Counted from the first letter of the stretch, positions 8,727-17,671 are shown. The stretch is 55,143 nt of DNA from Erythrobacter sanguineus (GCA_945878845.1 CAMCUB010000024.1:1-55143); one strand, 5' to 3'. Notes: a model not told the origin generated them from the letters alone. Translations and numbers: made by a program.

Positions 8727-8750
8727 GAAGTCGCCCTAACCCATTAGCTT

Positions 8751-8851
8751 CGTCATTGCGAGCGGAGCGAAGCAATCCATGGACAGCATTAGCCGTAGCC
8801 GCAAGGCCGGATCATGGATTGCCGCGTCGCCTTCGACTCCTCGCAATGACG
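8751..8851. repeat. REP-like imperfect palindromic repeat, about 100 bp
   Basis: CGTCATTGCGAG at the left end is matched by CTCGCAATGACG at the right end. Inner blocks GAGCGAAG and CAATCCATG are mirrored as CATGGATTGC and CTTCGACTC, so the whole unit can fold into a long interrupted hairpin. This sequence type is a familiar dispersed intergenic repeat in many proteobacterial genomes. It fills the gap between rnr and the M28 peptidase and may act as a terminator or mRNA stabiliser for the peptidase gene's upstream region. Only one copy is seen in the window. Confidence 0.8.
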
Positions 8852-8856
8852 AAAGC

Positions 8857-10245
8857 CTATTCCTTCGCCACCGGCTCGAACGCCCCGCCGGGGACGGCAC
8901 TGGAAACTGGCGAGCACCATTCGCCCGCGCAGGCGGCAACGCCGAAGATCCAGTCGTCGCCGCGCACCCCATCCAGCCTGGTTCCGCTGATAAAGATCGG
9001 GACTTCACACACACTGTCCCGCGTCACCTCGGTGCAACCGGCAAACGGAGGGTCTTCAAGCGTCGCTCTCGGGTTTTCGCCCCAGGATGGCGCATCGGTG
9101 GGCCGGACCCAGACCTGCCAGACCTTGGCCCCATTGACGGACTTCCATGACAGGTCGGTATAGGTCTTCACCGCCGCATCCACCGTCACCTTGGGCGGCA
9201 TTGGCGCGCGGGCTAGTGCATCGAGCGCACGGACGTTCAGCTTGGTCACCCCGGCGAGATAGGCAAAGTCCATCTCGTCGATGGTGTCGCCGTAGACCAC
9301 CCCGTCCTCGGTCCGCAGATCCTGGTGCTGGTGATCGTAATCCTCGACCCCCACAGAAAAGCGGATCGCGGGGTAGCCTTTCTGCAGGAACGGCACCTGA
9401 TCCCCGCCGCGGCCCATGCGGTCGGTGCGCCAGATCTGGCGGACCTGCAGCCCGCCCGCGTCCTTCGCCGCAAGGCCGGCGACCCAGCGCGACAGGTTGC
9501 GCGAGGGCGTGTCGTTCTCGCCCCCGAAGCGGGTCTGCGCTGCCCGCAGCCGGTCGGTCAGGTTGGCGCGCGGGCCTTCCGAGAAAACGCGAACGATCTT
9601 GGGCTCGCAATAGCCGTCCGCGCCGCAGGAATTGCCGACGATATCATTGTTGAGCACGGCCTTGACGGTGTACCCCTGCGCCTCCGCCCAGTTCGCCAAA
9701 ATCTGCCCGCCGTGGAGCCCCTGCTCCTCGCCCGAGAGCAGCGCGTAGATGATGGTGGTGGGGTATTTCTGCGCCGAAAGCTCCCGCGCCGCCTCGATCA
9801 CCAGCGCGGTGCCGCTGCCATCGTCATTGGCGCCGGGGGCGTCGGAGGTCGCGTCCATCACGTCGGTGACGCGGCTGTCGATATGGCCCTGCACGATCAC
9901 GACCTCGTTAGGCCGGTCAGTGCCGCGCTGGATCGCGACTGCGTTGCGCACCAGTGTCGGCGTGGGGACGCGTGGACCGGTGACGGTCTCGCTCACCGGC
10001 AGCACCTCGAGACAGCCGCCGCACTTCGCGCCGATGCGGCGGAATTCCTCAAGGCCCCAATCGACCGCCGCGCCGATCCCGCGCTCGGGATCGGTCTGCG
10101 AGGACAGGGTGTGACGCGTGCCGAAGCTGACGAGCTTGGCGACGTCCTGCTCCAGCCTTTCGGCAGAGACCGCGTCGGCAGGGTGGGTTTGGGCGGCGAG
10201 CGGGGCGGCCGCGAGCGCGGCGAGCAGGAGGACGCGTTTGAGCAT
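8857..10245 (-). CDS. Secreted M28-family metallopeptidase
   Basis: 462 residues. The first 19 residues, MLKRVLLLAALAAAPLAAQ, are a clear signal peptide, so the enzyme is periplasmic or exported. The M28 aminopeptidase core has the expected two-zinc ligands: His121 (VQGHIDS), Asp141 (GANDDGSG), the Glu173-Glu174 pair (SGEEQGLHGG) and Asp201 (NNDIVGN), with a later His in DYDHQHQDLR. About 110 residues at the C-terminus form an extra domain with several cysteines, possibly a fibronectin-like or Ig-like module. The start ATG 10245 was chosen for the signal peptide; the upstream frame extension is not protein-like. Likely role: peptide scavenging. Confidence 0.92.
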   Translation of the reverse strand: MLKRVLLLAALAAAPLAAQTHPADAVSAERLEQDVAKLVSFGTRHTLSSQTDPERGIGAAVDWGLEEFRRIGAKCGGCLEVLPVSETVTGPRVPTPTLVRNAVAIQRGTDRPNEVVIVQGHIDSRVTDVMDATSDAPGANDDGSGTALVIEAARELSAQKYPTTIIYALLSGEEQGLHGGQILANWAEAQGYTVKAVLNNDIVGNSCGADGYCEPKIVRVFSEGPRANLTDRLRAAQTRFGGENDTPSRNLSRWVAGLAAKDAGGLQVRQIWRTDRMGRGGDQVPFLQKGYPAIRFSVGVEDYDHQHQDLRTEDGVVYGDTIDEMDFAYLAGVTKLNVRALDALARAPMPPKVTVDAAVKTYTDLSWKSVNGAKVWQVWVRPTDAPSWGENPRATLEDPPFAGCTEVTRDSVCEVPIFISGTRLDGVRGDDWIFGVAACAGEWCSPVSSAVPGGAFEPVAKE

Positions 10246-10282
10246 GCGCCCTGTCTGCCCGCCCCTCTCGGGCGGTGCAAGC

Positions 10283-11827
10283 CTAGTAAGCCCGCGCCAC
10301 CAGAATGCGCTCCACAGCCGGTTCGCCGGTGAAGATGCAAGTGCCGGTCGCCGCATCGCCGCCGCGCGGCACGTTGCGGATGGTGAGCTTCACCGCCTTC
10401 AGCTTTTCGACCACGGCTTCGAGCGCAGCACCGGTGGGCTTGCTCCACTCCACCTCGACCCAGCCCGGATACTTGCCGCCGTTCTCGAAGTGATCGACCA
10501 CCGCCTGCCACTCGGTCACGCCGCGCGTGATGTTGGCATCGCGGCGCAGGCGGGCTTCCTCGTAGAGGCCGTGCTGAACCGCTTGGAGCACCGCGCCGGC
10601 CTCGGCCACGAAGTCGGCGTGGGCCGGATAGGTGAAGGCGGGCTTGCCGTTGGCGGCGTTCCAGAGCTGGTCGCGGCGCAGGACCGCGATCTTGCCTTCC
10701 GCCATGTCGCGCGGGCCGACTTCGATGATGACGGGCGCGCCCTTGCGAACCCAATCCCAGCGCTTGGCCGCAGCCTTGCCGGGCTTGGTGTCGAGCAGCA
10801 CACGCACGCGCTCTCCCAGCGCGGTTTGCGCGGCAAGCGCGGCGCGCACGCTTTCGCAATAGGCGATGAGTTCGGCGTCCTCGGGAGCCTCGCGCAACAT
10901 CGGGATGATGACGATCTGCTGCGGCGCGATGGCAGGCGGCACGCGCAGGCCATCATCGTCGCCGTGGGTCATGATCACCCCGCCGATGAGGCGCGTCGAT
11001 ACGCCCCAGCTGGTGGTGTGGCAGAATTGCTGCATGCCCTCGCGGTCTTGGAACTGGATGCCCGCCGCGTGCGCGAAGTTGGTGCCGAGATAGTGGCTCG
11101 TGCCCGCCTGCAGCGCCTTGCCGTCCTGCATCATCGCCTCGATCGACCAGGTCTCGACAGCGCCGGGGAAACGCTCGTTCTCGGGCTTCTCGCCCGCGAT
11201 CACGGGGAGCGCGAGGTCATCCTCGGCGCACGAACGATACATTTCCAGCGCGCGGTGGGTTTCGGCGAGCGCGTCCTCGCGGGTTTCATGCGCGGTGTGG
11301 CCTTCCTGCCAGAGGAACTCGCTGGTGCGCAGGAACATCCGCGTGCGCATTTCCCAGCGTACCACATTGGCCCACTGGTTGGTAAGCAGCGGTAGATCGC
11401 GCCAGCTCTGCACCCAGCGCGCCATGGCATCGCCGATGATCGTTTCCGAGGTCGGGCGCACCACCAGCGGTTCTTCGAGCTTTGCCTCGGGATCGGGGAT
11501 CAGCCCGCCCTTGCCATCCGAGATCAGACGGTGGTGGGTGACGACCGCCATTTCCTTGGCGAAGCCTTCGACGTGTTCCGCCTCGCGGGTGAAGTTCGAC
11601 AGCGGGATGAACAGCGGGAAGTAGCAGTTCTGCACGCCCGCCGCCTTGATGCGGTCGTCCATGAGGCGCTGGATGCGCTCCCAGATGCCGTAGCCCCACG
11701 GCTTGATCACCATGCAGCCACGCACGCCGGATTCCTCGGCGAGGTCGGCGGCGGAGATTACCTCCTGATACCACTTGGCGAAGTCGTCTTCGCGCTTCAC
11801 GGTGAGCGCGTGGCGGATCTGGGACAC
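10283..11827 (-). CDS. proS: Prolyl-tRNA synthetase, archaeal/eukaryote-type
   Basis: 514 residues. It begins with the short KREDDFAKWYQEVI helix and lacks the large insertion domain of the E. coli-type enzyme. Class II signatures are present: FPLFIPLSN, RPTSETII, VRWEMRTRMFLRTSEFLWQEGH, and GTSHYLGTNF with GVSTRLIGG. After a HGTP-like anticodon domain it has the extra C-terminal domain that ends in VARAY; an invariant C-terminal tyrosine is a hallmark of the archaeal/eukaryotic ProRS group. The enzyme charges tRNA-Pro in the cytoplasm. It stands 37 bases upstream of the M28 gene and 59 bases downstream of phaR, all on the minus strand. Confidence 0.95.
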   Translation of the reverse strand: MSQIRHALTVKREDDFAKWYQEVISAADLAEESGVRGCMVIKPWGYGIWERIQRLMDDRIKAAGVQNCYFPLFIPLSNFTREAEHVEGFAKEMAVVTHHRLISDGKGGLIPDPEAKLEEPLVVRPTSETIIGDAMARWVQSWRDLPLLTNQWANVVRWEMRTRMFLRTSEFLWQEGHTAHETREDALAETHRALEMYRSCAEDDLALPVIAGEKPENERFPGAVETWSIEAMMQDGKALQAGTSHYLGTNFAHAAGIQFQDREGMQQFCHTTSWGVSTRLIGGVIMTHGDDDGLRVPPAIAPQQIVIIPMLREAPEDAELIAYCESVRAALAAQTALGERVRVLLDTKPGKAAAKRWDWVRKGAPVIIEVGPRDMAEGKIAVLRRDQLWNAANGKPAFTYPAHADFVAEAGAVLQAVQHGLYEEARLRRDANITRGVTEWQAVVDHFENGGKYPGWVEVEWSKPTGAALEAVVEKLKAVKLTIRNVPRGGDAATGTCIFTGEPAVERILVARAY

Positions 11828-11886
11828 GGATTTTGCTTCCTGCTTAAACGGGCGCGGCTGTTACCGCGGGCGCGGCGCCCTTCGGG

Positions 11887-12480
11887 CTATTTGCCGAGTT
11901 CGTCCAGCTTCTTTTGCATCGCTGCCATCTGTTCGCGCAGCACTGCAATCTCGCCCTGGGTGTCGGGGGCAGGCTTGGCCGGAGCCCGATCGGCGGGCTT
12001 GTCCTTGGGCTTGCCGAGCCCGGGCATGAAGGCATCGGCCGCCGCGCGCATCATCGCCATGTTGGTTTCATGGATCGCGGCAAAGGGCGTCGCGCTGATC
12101 CCCTTCTCGAAGGCCTCGCGGATCTTCGACTGGTTGTCACGGAAATTGGCCATGCTGGCTTCGAGGTAGGAGGGCATCAGCGCCTGCATCGAATTGCCGT
12201 ACATGCTGATCAGCTGGCGCAGGAAGCTGACCGGGAGCATCTGCTGTCCGCCGCTCGCTTCCTCGTCCATGATAATTTGGGTCAGGATCGAATGGGTGAT
12301 GTCATCGCCGGTCTTGGCGTCGAGCACCTGGAACTCGACATTCTCGCGCACCATCCGGGCAAGATCATCAAGCGTGATATAGCTCGAAGAGGCGGTGTTG
12401 TAGAGCCGCCGGTTGGCGTACTTCTTGATGATGATGGCATCGCCCGCTTCACCGGTCGCTGCCGTTTTCGTCCTGACCAT
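11887..12480 (-). CDS. phaR: Polyhydroxyalkanoate synthesis repressor PhaR
   Basis: 197 residues. The N-terminal domain reads IIIKKYANRRLYNTASSSYIT, the conserved PHB/PHA accumulation regulator DNA-binding domain. The middle contains the second PHB_acc repeats with QIIMDEE and LPVSFLRQLISMYG, and the C-terminus ends in a predicted short coiled coil (VLREQMAAMQKKLDE). PhaR senses PHB granules and represses phasin and its own genes. No phasin or PHA synthase gene is in the window, so targets lie elsewhere. A palindrome just upstream could be its own operator. Confidence 0.95.
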   Translation of the reverse strand: MVRTKTAATGEAGDAIIIKKYANRRLYNTASSSYITLDDLARMVRENVEFQVLDAKTGDDITHSILTQIIMDEEASGGQQMLPVSFLRQLISMYGNSMQALMPSYLEASMANFRDNQSKIREAFEKGISATPFAAIHETNMAMMRAAADAFMPGLGKPKDKPADRAPAKPAPDTQGEIAVLREQMAAMQKKLDELGK

Positions 12481-12525
12481 TGTTGTTTGACCCCGCGTTA
12501 TGTTTTCTATCGCTAGGGGCTTTTA

Positions 12526-12548
12526 GCACCTGCACAAGCTGCGGTGCA
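12526..12548. promoter_or_regulatory. Possible PhaR autoregulatory operator (nested palindrome)
   Basis: Between phaR and alr the sequence holds nested inverted arms: GCACC (12526-12530) with GGTGC (12543-12547), and TGCAC (12531-12535) with GTGCA (12544-12548), around CTGC and GCTGCGG. PhaR proteins are known to bind TGC/GCA-rich palindromes and to repress their own genes. The position, 46 bases upstream of the phaR start, is suitable. It is also in the downstream flank of alr, so a role in termination of alr is an alternative. Confidence 0.35.
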
Positions 12549-12567
12549 ACAACAACACTGTGGAGCG

Positions 12568-13620
12568 CTATCGCGGCTTCAAGCGCGGGCCGATGGTAGT
12601 GAGCAGTTCGTAAGCCGAAAGAGCGTTTTGCTGCGCAGCATCGGCGACGTTCCAGGGCACCTCGAGCCAGTCGCCCGCGACAAGATCGGGGGCTGCGGTC
12701 AGATCGACCACCACCATGTCCATCGACACCTTGCCGAGGATCGGCAGCGCGCGGCCTTCGTGGAACAGTGCATTGCCGGGCCCGCGCGCGCGCAGTAAAC
12801 CGTCGGCATAACCGATCGAGACTGTGCCGACGCGCATGTGGGTGGGCGCGATGAAGGTCGCGTTGTAGCCCACCGCCTCGCCCGGCGCGAGATTGCGGGT
12901 CTGGAGCAACTGCGCCGCGACGCGCGCGACGGGGCGAATGTGCCCGGCGAGCTCCTCACGCGGGACGCCGCCATAGAGCGCAATTCCCGGGCGGGTGAGA
13001 TCGAAGGCGAAGGCCTCGCCCAGCCCGATCCCGGCGCTGTTGGCGAGGCTGAGACGCTGGTGGGGGATAGCCTCGGCAGCCTCGGAGAGCAGTTCGGCCT
13101 GCATCCGGTTCATTGCCGTGCGCTCGTCGGCGCTGGCGAGGTGGCTCATCAGGATGTCGATTTCGAGCGCAGCCACCGCCGCATCGCCCGTTTCGCTGAG
13201 CGATATTCCGAGGCGGTTGATGCCGGTGTCGACCATCAGATGGCAGCGCCCTCCTCTGGTTGCGGCCCACAAACCCGCCTGTTCGAGCGAGTTGATCACC
13301 GGCACCGCGCCGGTTGCCCGCGCATAGGCGCAATCCGCTTCGCTCAGCACGCCGTGGAGCACCGCGATCTGATCACCGGGCACATGCTTGATGACGCCGG
13401 CGACCTCGCCCCAGTGGGCGACGAAGAAGGTGCGGCAACCCGCATCCCGCAGCGCGGGCACGCAGGTGTCGACGCCGAGCCCATAGGCATCTGCCTTCAC
13501 CGCCGCGCCCGCGCTTGCCCCGCCCGAAAGCGCATCGAGCGCGCGCCAGTTGGCGGCGAGCGCCTCGGTGTCAACCGTCAGCCGCAGAGTGGGCGGCGGC
13601 GGGACGGCAGACTCAGTCAT
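12568..13620 (-). CDS. alr: Alanine racemase
   Basis: 350 residues of fold-type III. The PLP-binding lysine sits in AAVKADAYGLG and the opposing catalytic tyrosine in SIGYADGLLRARG; the substrate-binding segment MDMVVVDLT follows. The enzyme interconverts L- and D-alanine, feeding D-Ala to peptidoglycan synthesis. It starts eight bases inside the end of the MHS transporter gene, so the two are probably co-translated. Biosynthetic (alr) and catabolic (dadX) forms cannot be separated by sequence alone; no D-amino-acid dehydrogenase gene is adjacent. Confidence 0.95.
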   Translation of the reverse strand: MTESAVPPPPTLRLTVDTEALAANWRALDALSGGASAGAAVKADAYGLGVDTCVPALRDAGCRTFFVAHWGEVAGVIKHVPGDQIAVLHGVLSEADCAYARATGAVPVINSLEQAGLWAATRGGRCHLMVDTGINRLGISLSETGDAAVAALEIDILMSHLASADERTAMNRMQAELLSEAAEAIPHQRLSLANSAGIGLGEAFAFDLTRPGIALYGGVPREELAGHIRPVARVAAQLLQTRNLAPGEAVGYNATFIAPTHMRVGTVSIGYADGLLRARGPGNALFHEGRALPILGKVSMDMVVVDLTAAPDLVAGDWLEVPWNVADAAQQNALSAYELLTTIGPRLKPR

Positions 13621-15226
13621 CGGCGAAGTCTTTCGGCGGTCCGTCCGGCAGGCCCCACCACGCCACGGCTACCCCGAAAGCGACCACGACCCAAGTGTAC
13701 CACAGCCCCGCATAGACATCGCCGGTGCTCGCCACGATGTAGGTCGCGATCAGCGGCAGGAAGCCGCCGAGATAGCCTGCGCCGATATGGTAGGGGATCG
13801 ACATCGAAGAATAGCGGATCTGCGGCGGGAACATTTCTGAGAGCAGCGCCGCTACGGAGCCATAGGTCAGCGCCGAAAGCAGCCCCAATGCGAGCAGCAG
13901 CACCACGATCCCGATGATGTTGATGAAGCGCGGCACTTGCTTGGCAAAGCTGTAGCCGCGCGCCTCGAGGAAGCTCTGCACCGCCGCCTTCTGATCCGCC
14001 GCTTGCGTCGCGGCGAGATCGAGCCGCTCGGTGCCGACCGTGATCGTGAGCGCCTCGCCGCCGGTCACGGTGTAGGGCACGCCGAGTGCGGTCAGGTCTT
14101 GTAGCAGCCTGCCGCAATCGGTCGCCTGCTTCTGCGCGAAGGCATCGAATTCGCAACTCGTGCCTAGCACCGCGACCGGCGCCTCGGCCGCTGCCTGCCG
14201 CAGCCCCGGATTGGCGAGCGCGCCCAGCCCCCAGAAGATCGGGAACAGCAGCGCAAGGCTCGCCAGAGCGCCGATGATGATCGGCTTCTTGCGACCCACC
14301 CGGTCAGACCAGCGTCCGACGAAGACATAGAAGCTCATCGCCACAAGGCCCGAGACAAGGAGGACGAGGTTCACCACCTGGTCGTCCATCCGCATCGGAC
14401 CCTTGAGGAACGACATCCCCGAGAAGAACGCGGTATACCAGATCGTGGTCAGCACGCCCGTAATCCCGAACAGCGCGACGAAGATGCGCTTCTTGTTGCC
14501 GGGATAGGTGAAGCTCTCGATGAAGGGATTTCCGGCCATCTCGCCCGCCTCTTTCATCGCCTGGAACACCGGGCTCTCGGAGAGCTTGAGGCGCATCCAC
14601 AAGGAAATGCCGAGCAGGATCAGCGACAGCAGGAAGGGTACGCGCCAGCCCCAGGCCTTGAACGCCTCGGGCGGGATCAGCAGCTGGCAGGCGAGCACGA
14701 CGACGATGCTGAGCACGAAGCCGCCGACCACGCTGGCCTGAATGAAGCTGGTGTAGAAGCCGCGCTTTTCGGGCGGGGCGTGCTCGGCCACATAGACCGC
14801 CGCGCCGCCATATTCGCCGCCAAGCGCCAGACCTTGAAGGATGCGCAGGAACAGCACGATCAGCGGCGCGACAATCCCGATCGAATCCGCGGTTGGCACC
14901 AGACCGACGCCCGCGGTCGCGATGCCCATCAGGGTGACGGTGACAAGGAAGGTGTACTTGCGCCCGAGCCGATCGCCCAGAAAGCCGAACAGGATCGCGC
15001 CCAGCGGACGGAAGCCGAAGCCAACCGCAAACCCGGCCCACACCAGCAACACCTCGAGCGTGGCATTGTCCGAGGGGAAGAAGGCCGCGCCGATCAACCC
15101 GGCAAGCGTGCCGTAGATGAAGAAATCGTACCACTCGAAGATGGTTCCCGCGGATGATGCGCCGATCACCAGGCGGATTTCGCTCTCGCTCGGCTCGCGT
15201 TGGCTGAGTGCCTGCGCCTCTCCCAT
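13613..15226 (-). CDS. MHS-type MFS transporter with a large extra loop
   Basis: 537 residues with 12 predicted membrane helices. The metabolite:H+ symporter family is indicated by ASSAGTIFEWYDFFIYGTLA at the first helix, the GDRLGRK loop between helices 2 and 3, and LQGLALGGEYGGAAVYVAEH. Substrates of this family are small carboxylates, betaines and similar solutes; none can be assigned here. A roughly 90-residue soluble insert (about 340-432, with Cys358 and Cys371) separates two C-terminal-half helices and would face the periplasm. Known MHS transporters are usually 420-450 residues. The start ATG 15226 fits the family. It overlaps alr by 8 bases. Confidence 0.88.
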   Translation of the reverse strand: MGEAQALSQREPSESEIRLVIGASSAGTIFEWYDFFIYGTLAGLIGAAFFPSDNATLEVLLVWAGFAVGFGFRPLGAILFGFLGDRLGRKYTFLVTVTLMGIATAGVGLVPTADSIGIVAPLIVLFLRILQGLALGGEYGGAAVYVAEHAPPEKRGFYTSFIQASVVGGFVLSIVVVLACQLLIPPEAFKAWGWRVPFLLSLILLGISLWMRLKLSESPVFQAMKEAGEMAGNPFIESFTYPGNKKRIFVALFGITGVLTTIWYTAFFSGMSFLKGPMRMDDQVVNLVLLVSGLVAMSFYVFVGRWSDRVGRKKPIIIGALASLALLFPIFWGLGALANPGLRQAAAEAPVAVLGTSCEFDAFAQKQATDCGRLLQDLTALGVPYTVTGGEALTITVGTERLDLAATQAADQKAAVQSFLEARGYSFAKQVPRFINIIGIVVLLLALGLLSALTYGSVAALLSEMFPPQIRYSSMSIPYHIGAGYLGGFLPLIATYIVASTGDVYAGLWYTWVVVAFGVAVAWWGLPDGPPKDFADD

Positions 15227-15281
15227 GTCGTCCCTATCCCCTATTGTCGCTGGCTGCTGCGATCTCACTTGGCACCCGTCC

Positions 15282-15722
15282 CTAGCGAGTGCTTGGCCCT
15301 TGCGAAAGCGCCGTGCGCGCCGCCGTCCACGGCAATAGCAGCGCGCCGTGACGGCCCGGGTGGTCGCGTGCCGGGGCGAGCGCGTCGATCCCAGGCCAGT
15401 CGGGCAGCGCGCCCTCTCCCGCCAGCCAAAGCTCCAAGGCATCGGCGACGGCATCGACAGCGCCCGGATCGCGCCCCGCCGCGCTCTGTGCCAGCAGCGC
15501 GGCCGAGGCCTGTCCGATCGCGCAGGCGCTGACTTGCATCCCGATCCGCGCGATGCGCCCCGCCTCGTCCAGCGCAAGCCCGAGCGCGATCACGCTGCCG
15601 CAGCTGCGTGAGCGCGCCTCGGCCCGCATGGGCAGGTCACCGGTCAGGGGAAAGGCCGCAAGCCCCGTCGCAAGTCCCAGCAGCGCGGGCGAATAGAGCC
15701 TGGTCGCAGCCCGGGCCGTCAC
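15282..15722 (-). CDS. NifU/IscU-like iron-sulfur scaffold family protein
   Basis: 146 residues. The sequence contains SRSCGSVIALGLALDE and SACAIGQASAALL, matching the first two cysteine motifs of NifU N-terminal scaffolds. The third ligand cysteine expected near the C-terminus is replaced (RHGALLLPW), so it may not hold a cluster in the usual way. It starts with GTG overlapping the cvpA stop (GTGA) and so belongs to the radA-cvpA transcription unit. Function in Fe-S assembly is a family-based guess; no isc/suf genes are nearby. Confidence 0.75.
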   Translation of the reverse strand: MTARAATRLYSPALLGLATGLAAFPLTGDLPMRAEARSRSCGSVIALGLALDEAGRIARIGMQVSACAIGQASAALLAQSAAGRDPGAVDAVADALELWLAGEGALPDWPGIDALAPARDHPGRHGALLLPWTAARTALSQGPSTR

Positions 15723-16279
15723 CGCTGCCGCTTCTTGAAGCGGGCCGCCGCAGCCGCGCGCGCTTCCTCTTCGCCGCGCAGCCGGTCACGCCGGATCGCG
15801 ATCGCGGGGAGCAGCTGGCGCGAGAAGGCGTCGGCCGCGGCATAGGTGCGCGCGGTGGTGATCCATTCGGGCCGTCCCTTGTACCCCCAGCTCTCGTCGA
15901 AGCCGGTGACCAGCATGGCAAAGGCGAAGACCGCGATCAGCGCACCCTTGACCGCGCCGAAGCCGAAGCCGAGCACGCGGTCGACAGGTCCGAGGATCGC
16001 TCCATCTGACGCCCCGCTGGCGTTACCGATGATGACCTTCATCGCCGCATAGGGGATGAGCAGCAGCAGCGCGAAAGCGAACAGCGAGACGGCCGGTTCG
16101 GCGCGGTAGAAGTTCTTGAGCCCCTCGGTCAGCGCGGGGTGCATTAAATGCAGCGCCATCGCCGCCATGATCCACGAGGCGAGGCTCAGCACCTCCTGCA
16201 CGAGCCCGCGCACGAAGCCACCGATCGCGGCGATCGTGACGATAATGGCGATGATGATGTCGAGCACGGCCATGGCCAT
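15719..16279 (-). CDS. cvpA: CvpA family membrane protein
   Basis: 186 residues with four predicted membrane helices and a charged C-terminal tail rich in Arg, Ala and Glu. The N-terminus VLDIIIAIIVTIAAIGGFVRGLV and the loop GPVDRVLGFGFGAVKG are the conserved CvpA signature (colicin V production). In other bacteria CvpA contributes to colicin V export, purine-regulated functions and envelope integrity. It begins five bases after the radA stop and overlaps the NifU-like gene, so it is expressed with radA. Confidence 0.92.
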   Translation of the reverse strand: MAMAVLDIIIAIIVTIAAIGGFVRGLVQEVLSLASWIMAAMALHLMHPALTEGLKNFYRAEPAVSLFAFALLLLIPYAAMKVIIGNASGASDGAILGPVDRVLGFGFGAVKGALIAVFAFAMLVTGFDESWGYKGRPEWITTARTYAAADAFSRQLLPAIAIRRDRLRGEEEARAAAAARFKKRQR

Positions 16280-16284
16280 GACGA

Positions 16285-17652
16285 TTATGCGTTGCCCATC
16301 ACCTGGTCAACGACGTTCGCAAGTGCAGCAAGCCCCCGGTAATCCGCGCCGCCGCTGCCGGTGGCTGCGCCTGCGGGACCATAGCAGCGCGCAAAGCCGA
16401 GCTTGGCCGCTTCGCGCAGGCGCAGGGGCGCATGGGCGACGGGGCGGATCTCGCCCGCAAGGCTGACCTCACCGAACCATGCCGTCTTGTCCGGCAGCGC
16501 CCGATCGGCGAGCGCCGAGACCAGCGCGGCTGCCACCGCAAGGTCGGCCGCAGGGTCGGTCAACCGGTAGCCGCCGGCAATGTTGAGATAGACCTCGGCC
16601 GAGGAGAAATTGAGCCCGCAGCGCGATTCCAGCACCGCGAGCAGCATCGCCAGCCGCCCGTTGTCCCATCCCACCACCGCGCGGCGCGGGGTCGCGCCCG
16701 ATTGCAGGCGCACGATCAGCGCCTGGATTTCGACCAGCACCGGCCGCGTGCCCTCCAATGCCGGGAACACCGCACTGCCCGCTAGCGGCGTCTCGCGGCC
16801 CGACAGGAACAGCAGCGAGGGGTTGGCGACCTCCTCAAGCCCTTTGGTGGCCATGGCGAAGACCCCGATCTCGTCGACCGCGCCGAACCGGTTCTTCAAT
16901 GCGCGCAGGATCCGATACTGGTGCGAGCGCTCGCCCTCGAAGCTCATCACTACATCGACCATGTGTTCGAGCACGCGCGGCCCGGCGATGGTGCCGTCCT
17001 TGGTGACGTGCCCGACCAGCACCACCACGCAGCCGCTCTCCTTGGCATAGCGGATCAGCTCAAGCGCGCAGCCGCGAACTTGGCTGACGGTGCCGGGCGC
17101 ACCTTCGATGGTGTCGGAATGCATGGTCTGGATCGAATCGATCACCAGCAGCGCGGGCGGCTCGCCTGCCCCGAGCGTCGTCAGAATATCGCGAACCGAG
17201 GTTTCCGAGGCGAGCCGGATCGGCGCGTCGGCCACCCCCATACGGCTTGCGCGCAGCCGCACCTGCCCCGCCGCTTCCTCGCCGCTGACATAGACCACGT
17301 CATTGCCGCCGCGCGCGATGGTCGCGGCGCATTGGAGCAGCAGGGTCGACTTGCCGATCCCAGGATCGCCGCCGAGCAGCACCGCCGAGCCCGGCACCAG
17401 CCCGCCGCCGAGCGCACGGTCGAACTCGGCCATGCCGGTGGACTTCCTCACCGGCAGCTTGGTCGGTGCATTAAGCGGCTGGAAGGCCACCGCCCGGCCC
17501 CCGCTCGACAGGTCGTGCTTTTGCGAGAACACCGTCGCGGGCACATCCTCGATCAGCGTGTTCCACTGCCCGCAATCGGCACATTGCCCCTGCCAGCGGT
17601 GCGAGACCGACCCGCATTCCTGACACACGTAGCGACGCTTGGTTTTTGCCAT
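16285..17652 (-). CDS. radA: DNA repair protein RadA
   Basis: 455 residues. N-terminal C4 zinc finger (CQECGSVSHRWQGQCADCG), Walker A GGDPGIGKST, Walker B LLVIDSIQTM, the RadA-specific KNRFG motif (ALKNRFGAVDEIGVF), then a Lon-protease-like C-terminal domain with GWDNGRLAMLLAVLESR. RadA is a hexameric helicase that extends recombination intermediates with RecA. It heads the radA-cvpA-nifU unit. A direct repeat that matches the alphaproteobacterial LexA box lies 20 bases upstream of the start, so damage induction is likely. Confidence 0.97.
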   Translation of the reverse strand: MAKTKRRYVCQECGSVSHRWQGQCADCGQWNTLIEDVPATVFSQKHDLSSGGRAVAFQPLNAPTKLPVRKSTGMAEFDRALGGGLVPGSAVLLGGDPGIGKSTLLLQCAATIARGGNDVVYVSGEEAAGQVRLRASRMGVADAPIRLASETSVRDILTTLGAGEPPALLVIDSIQTMHSDTIEGAPGTVSQVRGCALELIRYAKESGCVVVLVGHVTKDGTIAGPRVLEHMVDVVMSFEGERSHQYRILRALKNRFGAVDEIGVFAMATKGLEEVANPSLLFLSGRETPLAGSAVFPALEGTRPVLVEIQALIVRLQSGATPRRAVVGWDNGRLAMLLAVLESRCGLNFSSAEVYLNIAGGYRLTDPAADLAVAAALVSALADRALPDKTAWFGEVSLAGEIRPVAHAPLRLREAAKLGFARCYGPAGAATGSGGADYRGLAALANVVDQVMGNA

Positions 17653-17671
17653 ATGTCATGCCTCATAACGA

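Noticed and set aside
7092..8747. 551-codon plus-strand open frame opposite rnr
   Set aside because: Fully antisense to RNase R with no recognisable motif.
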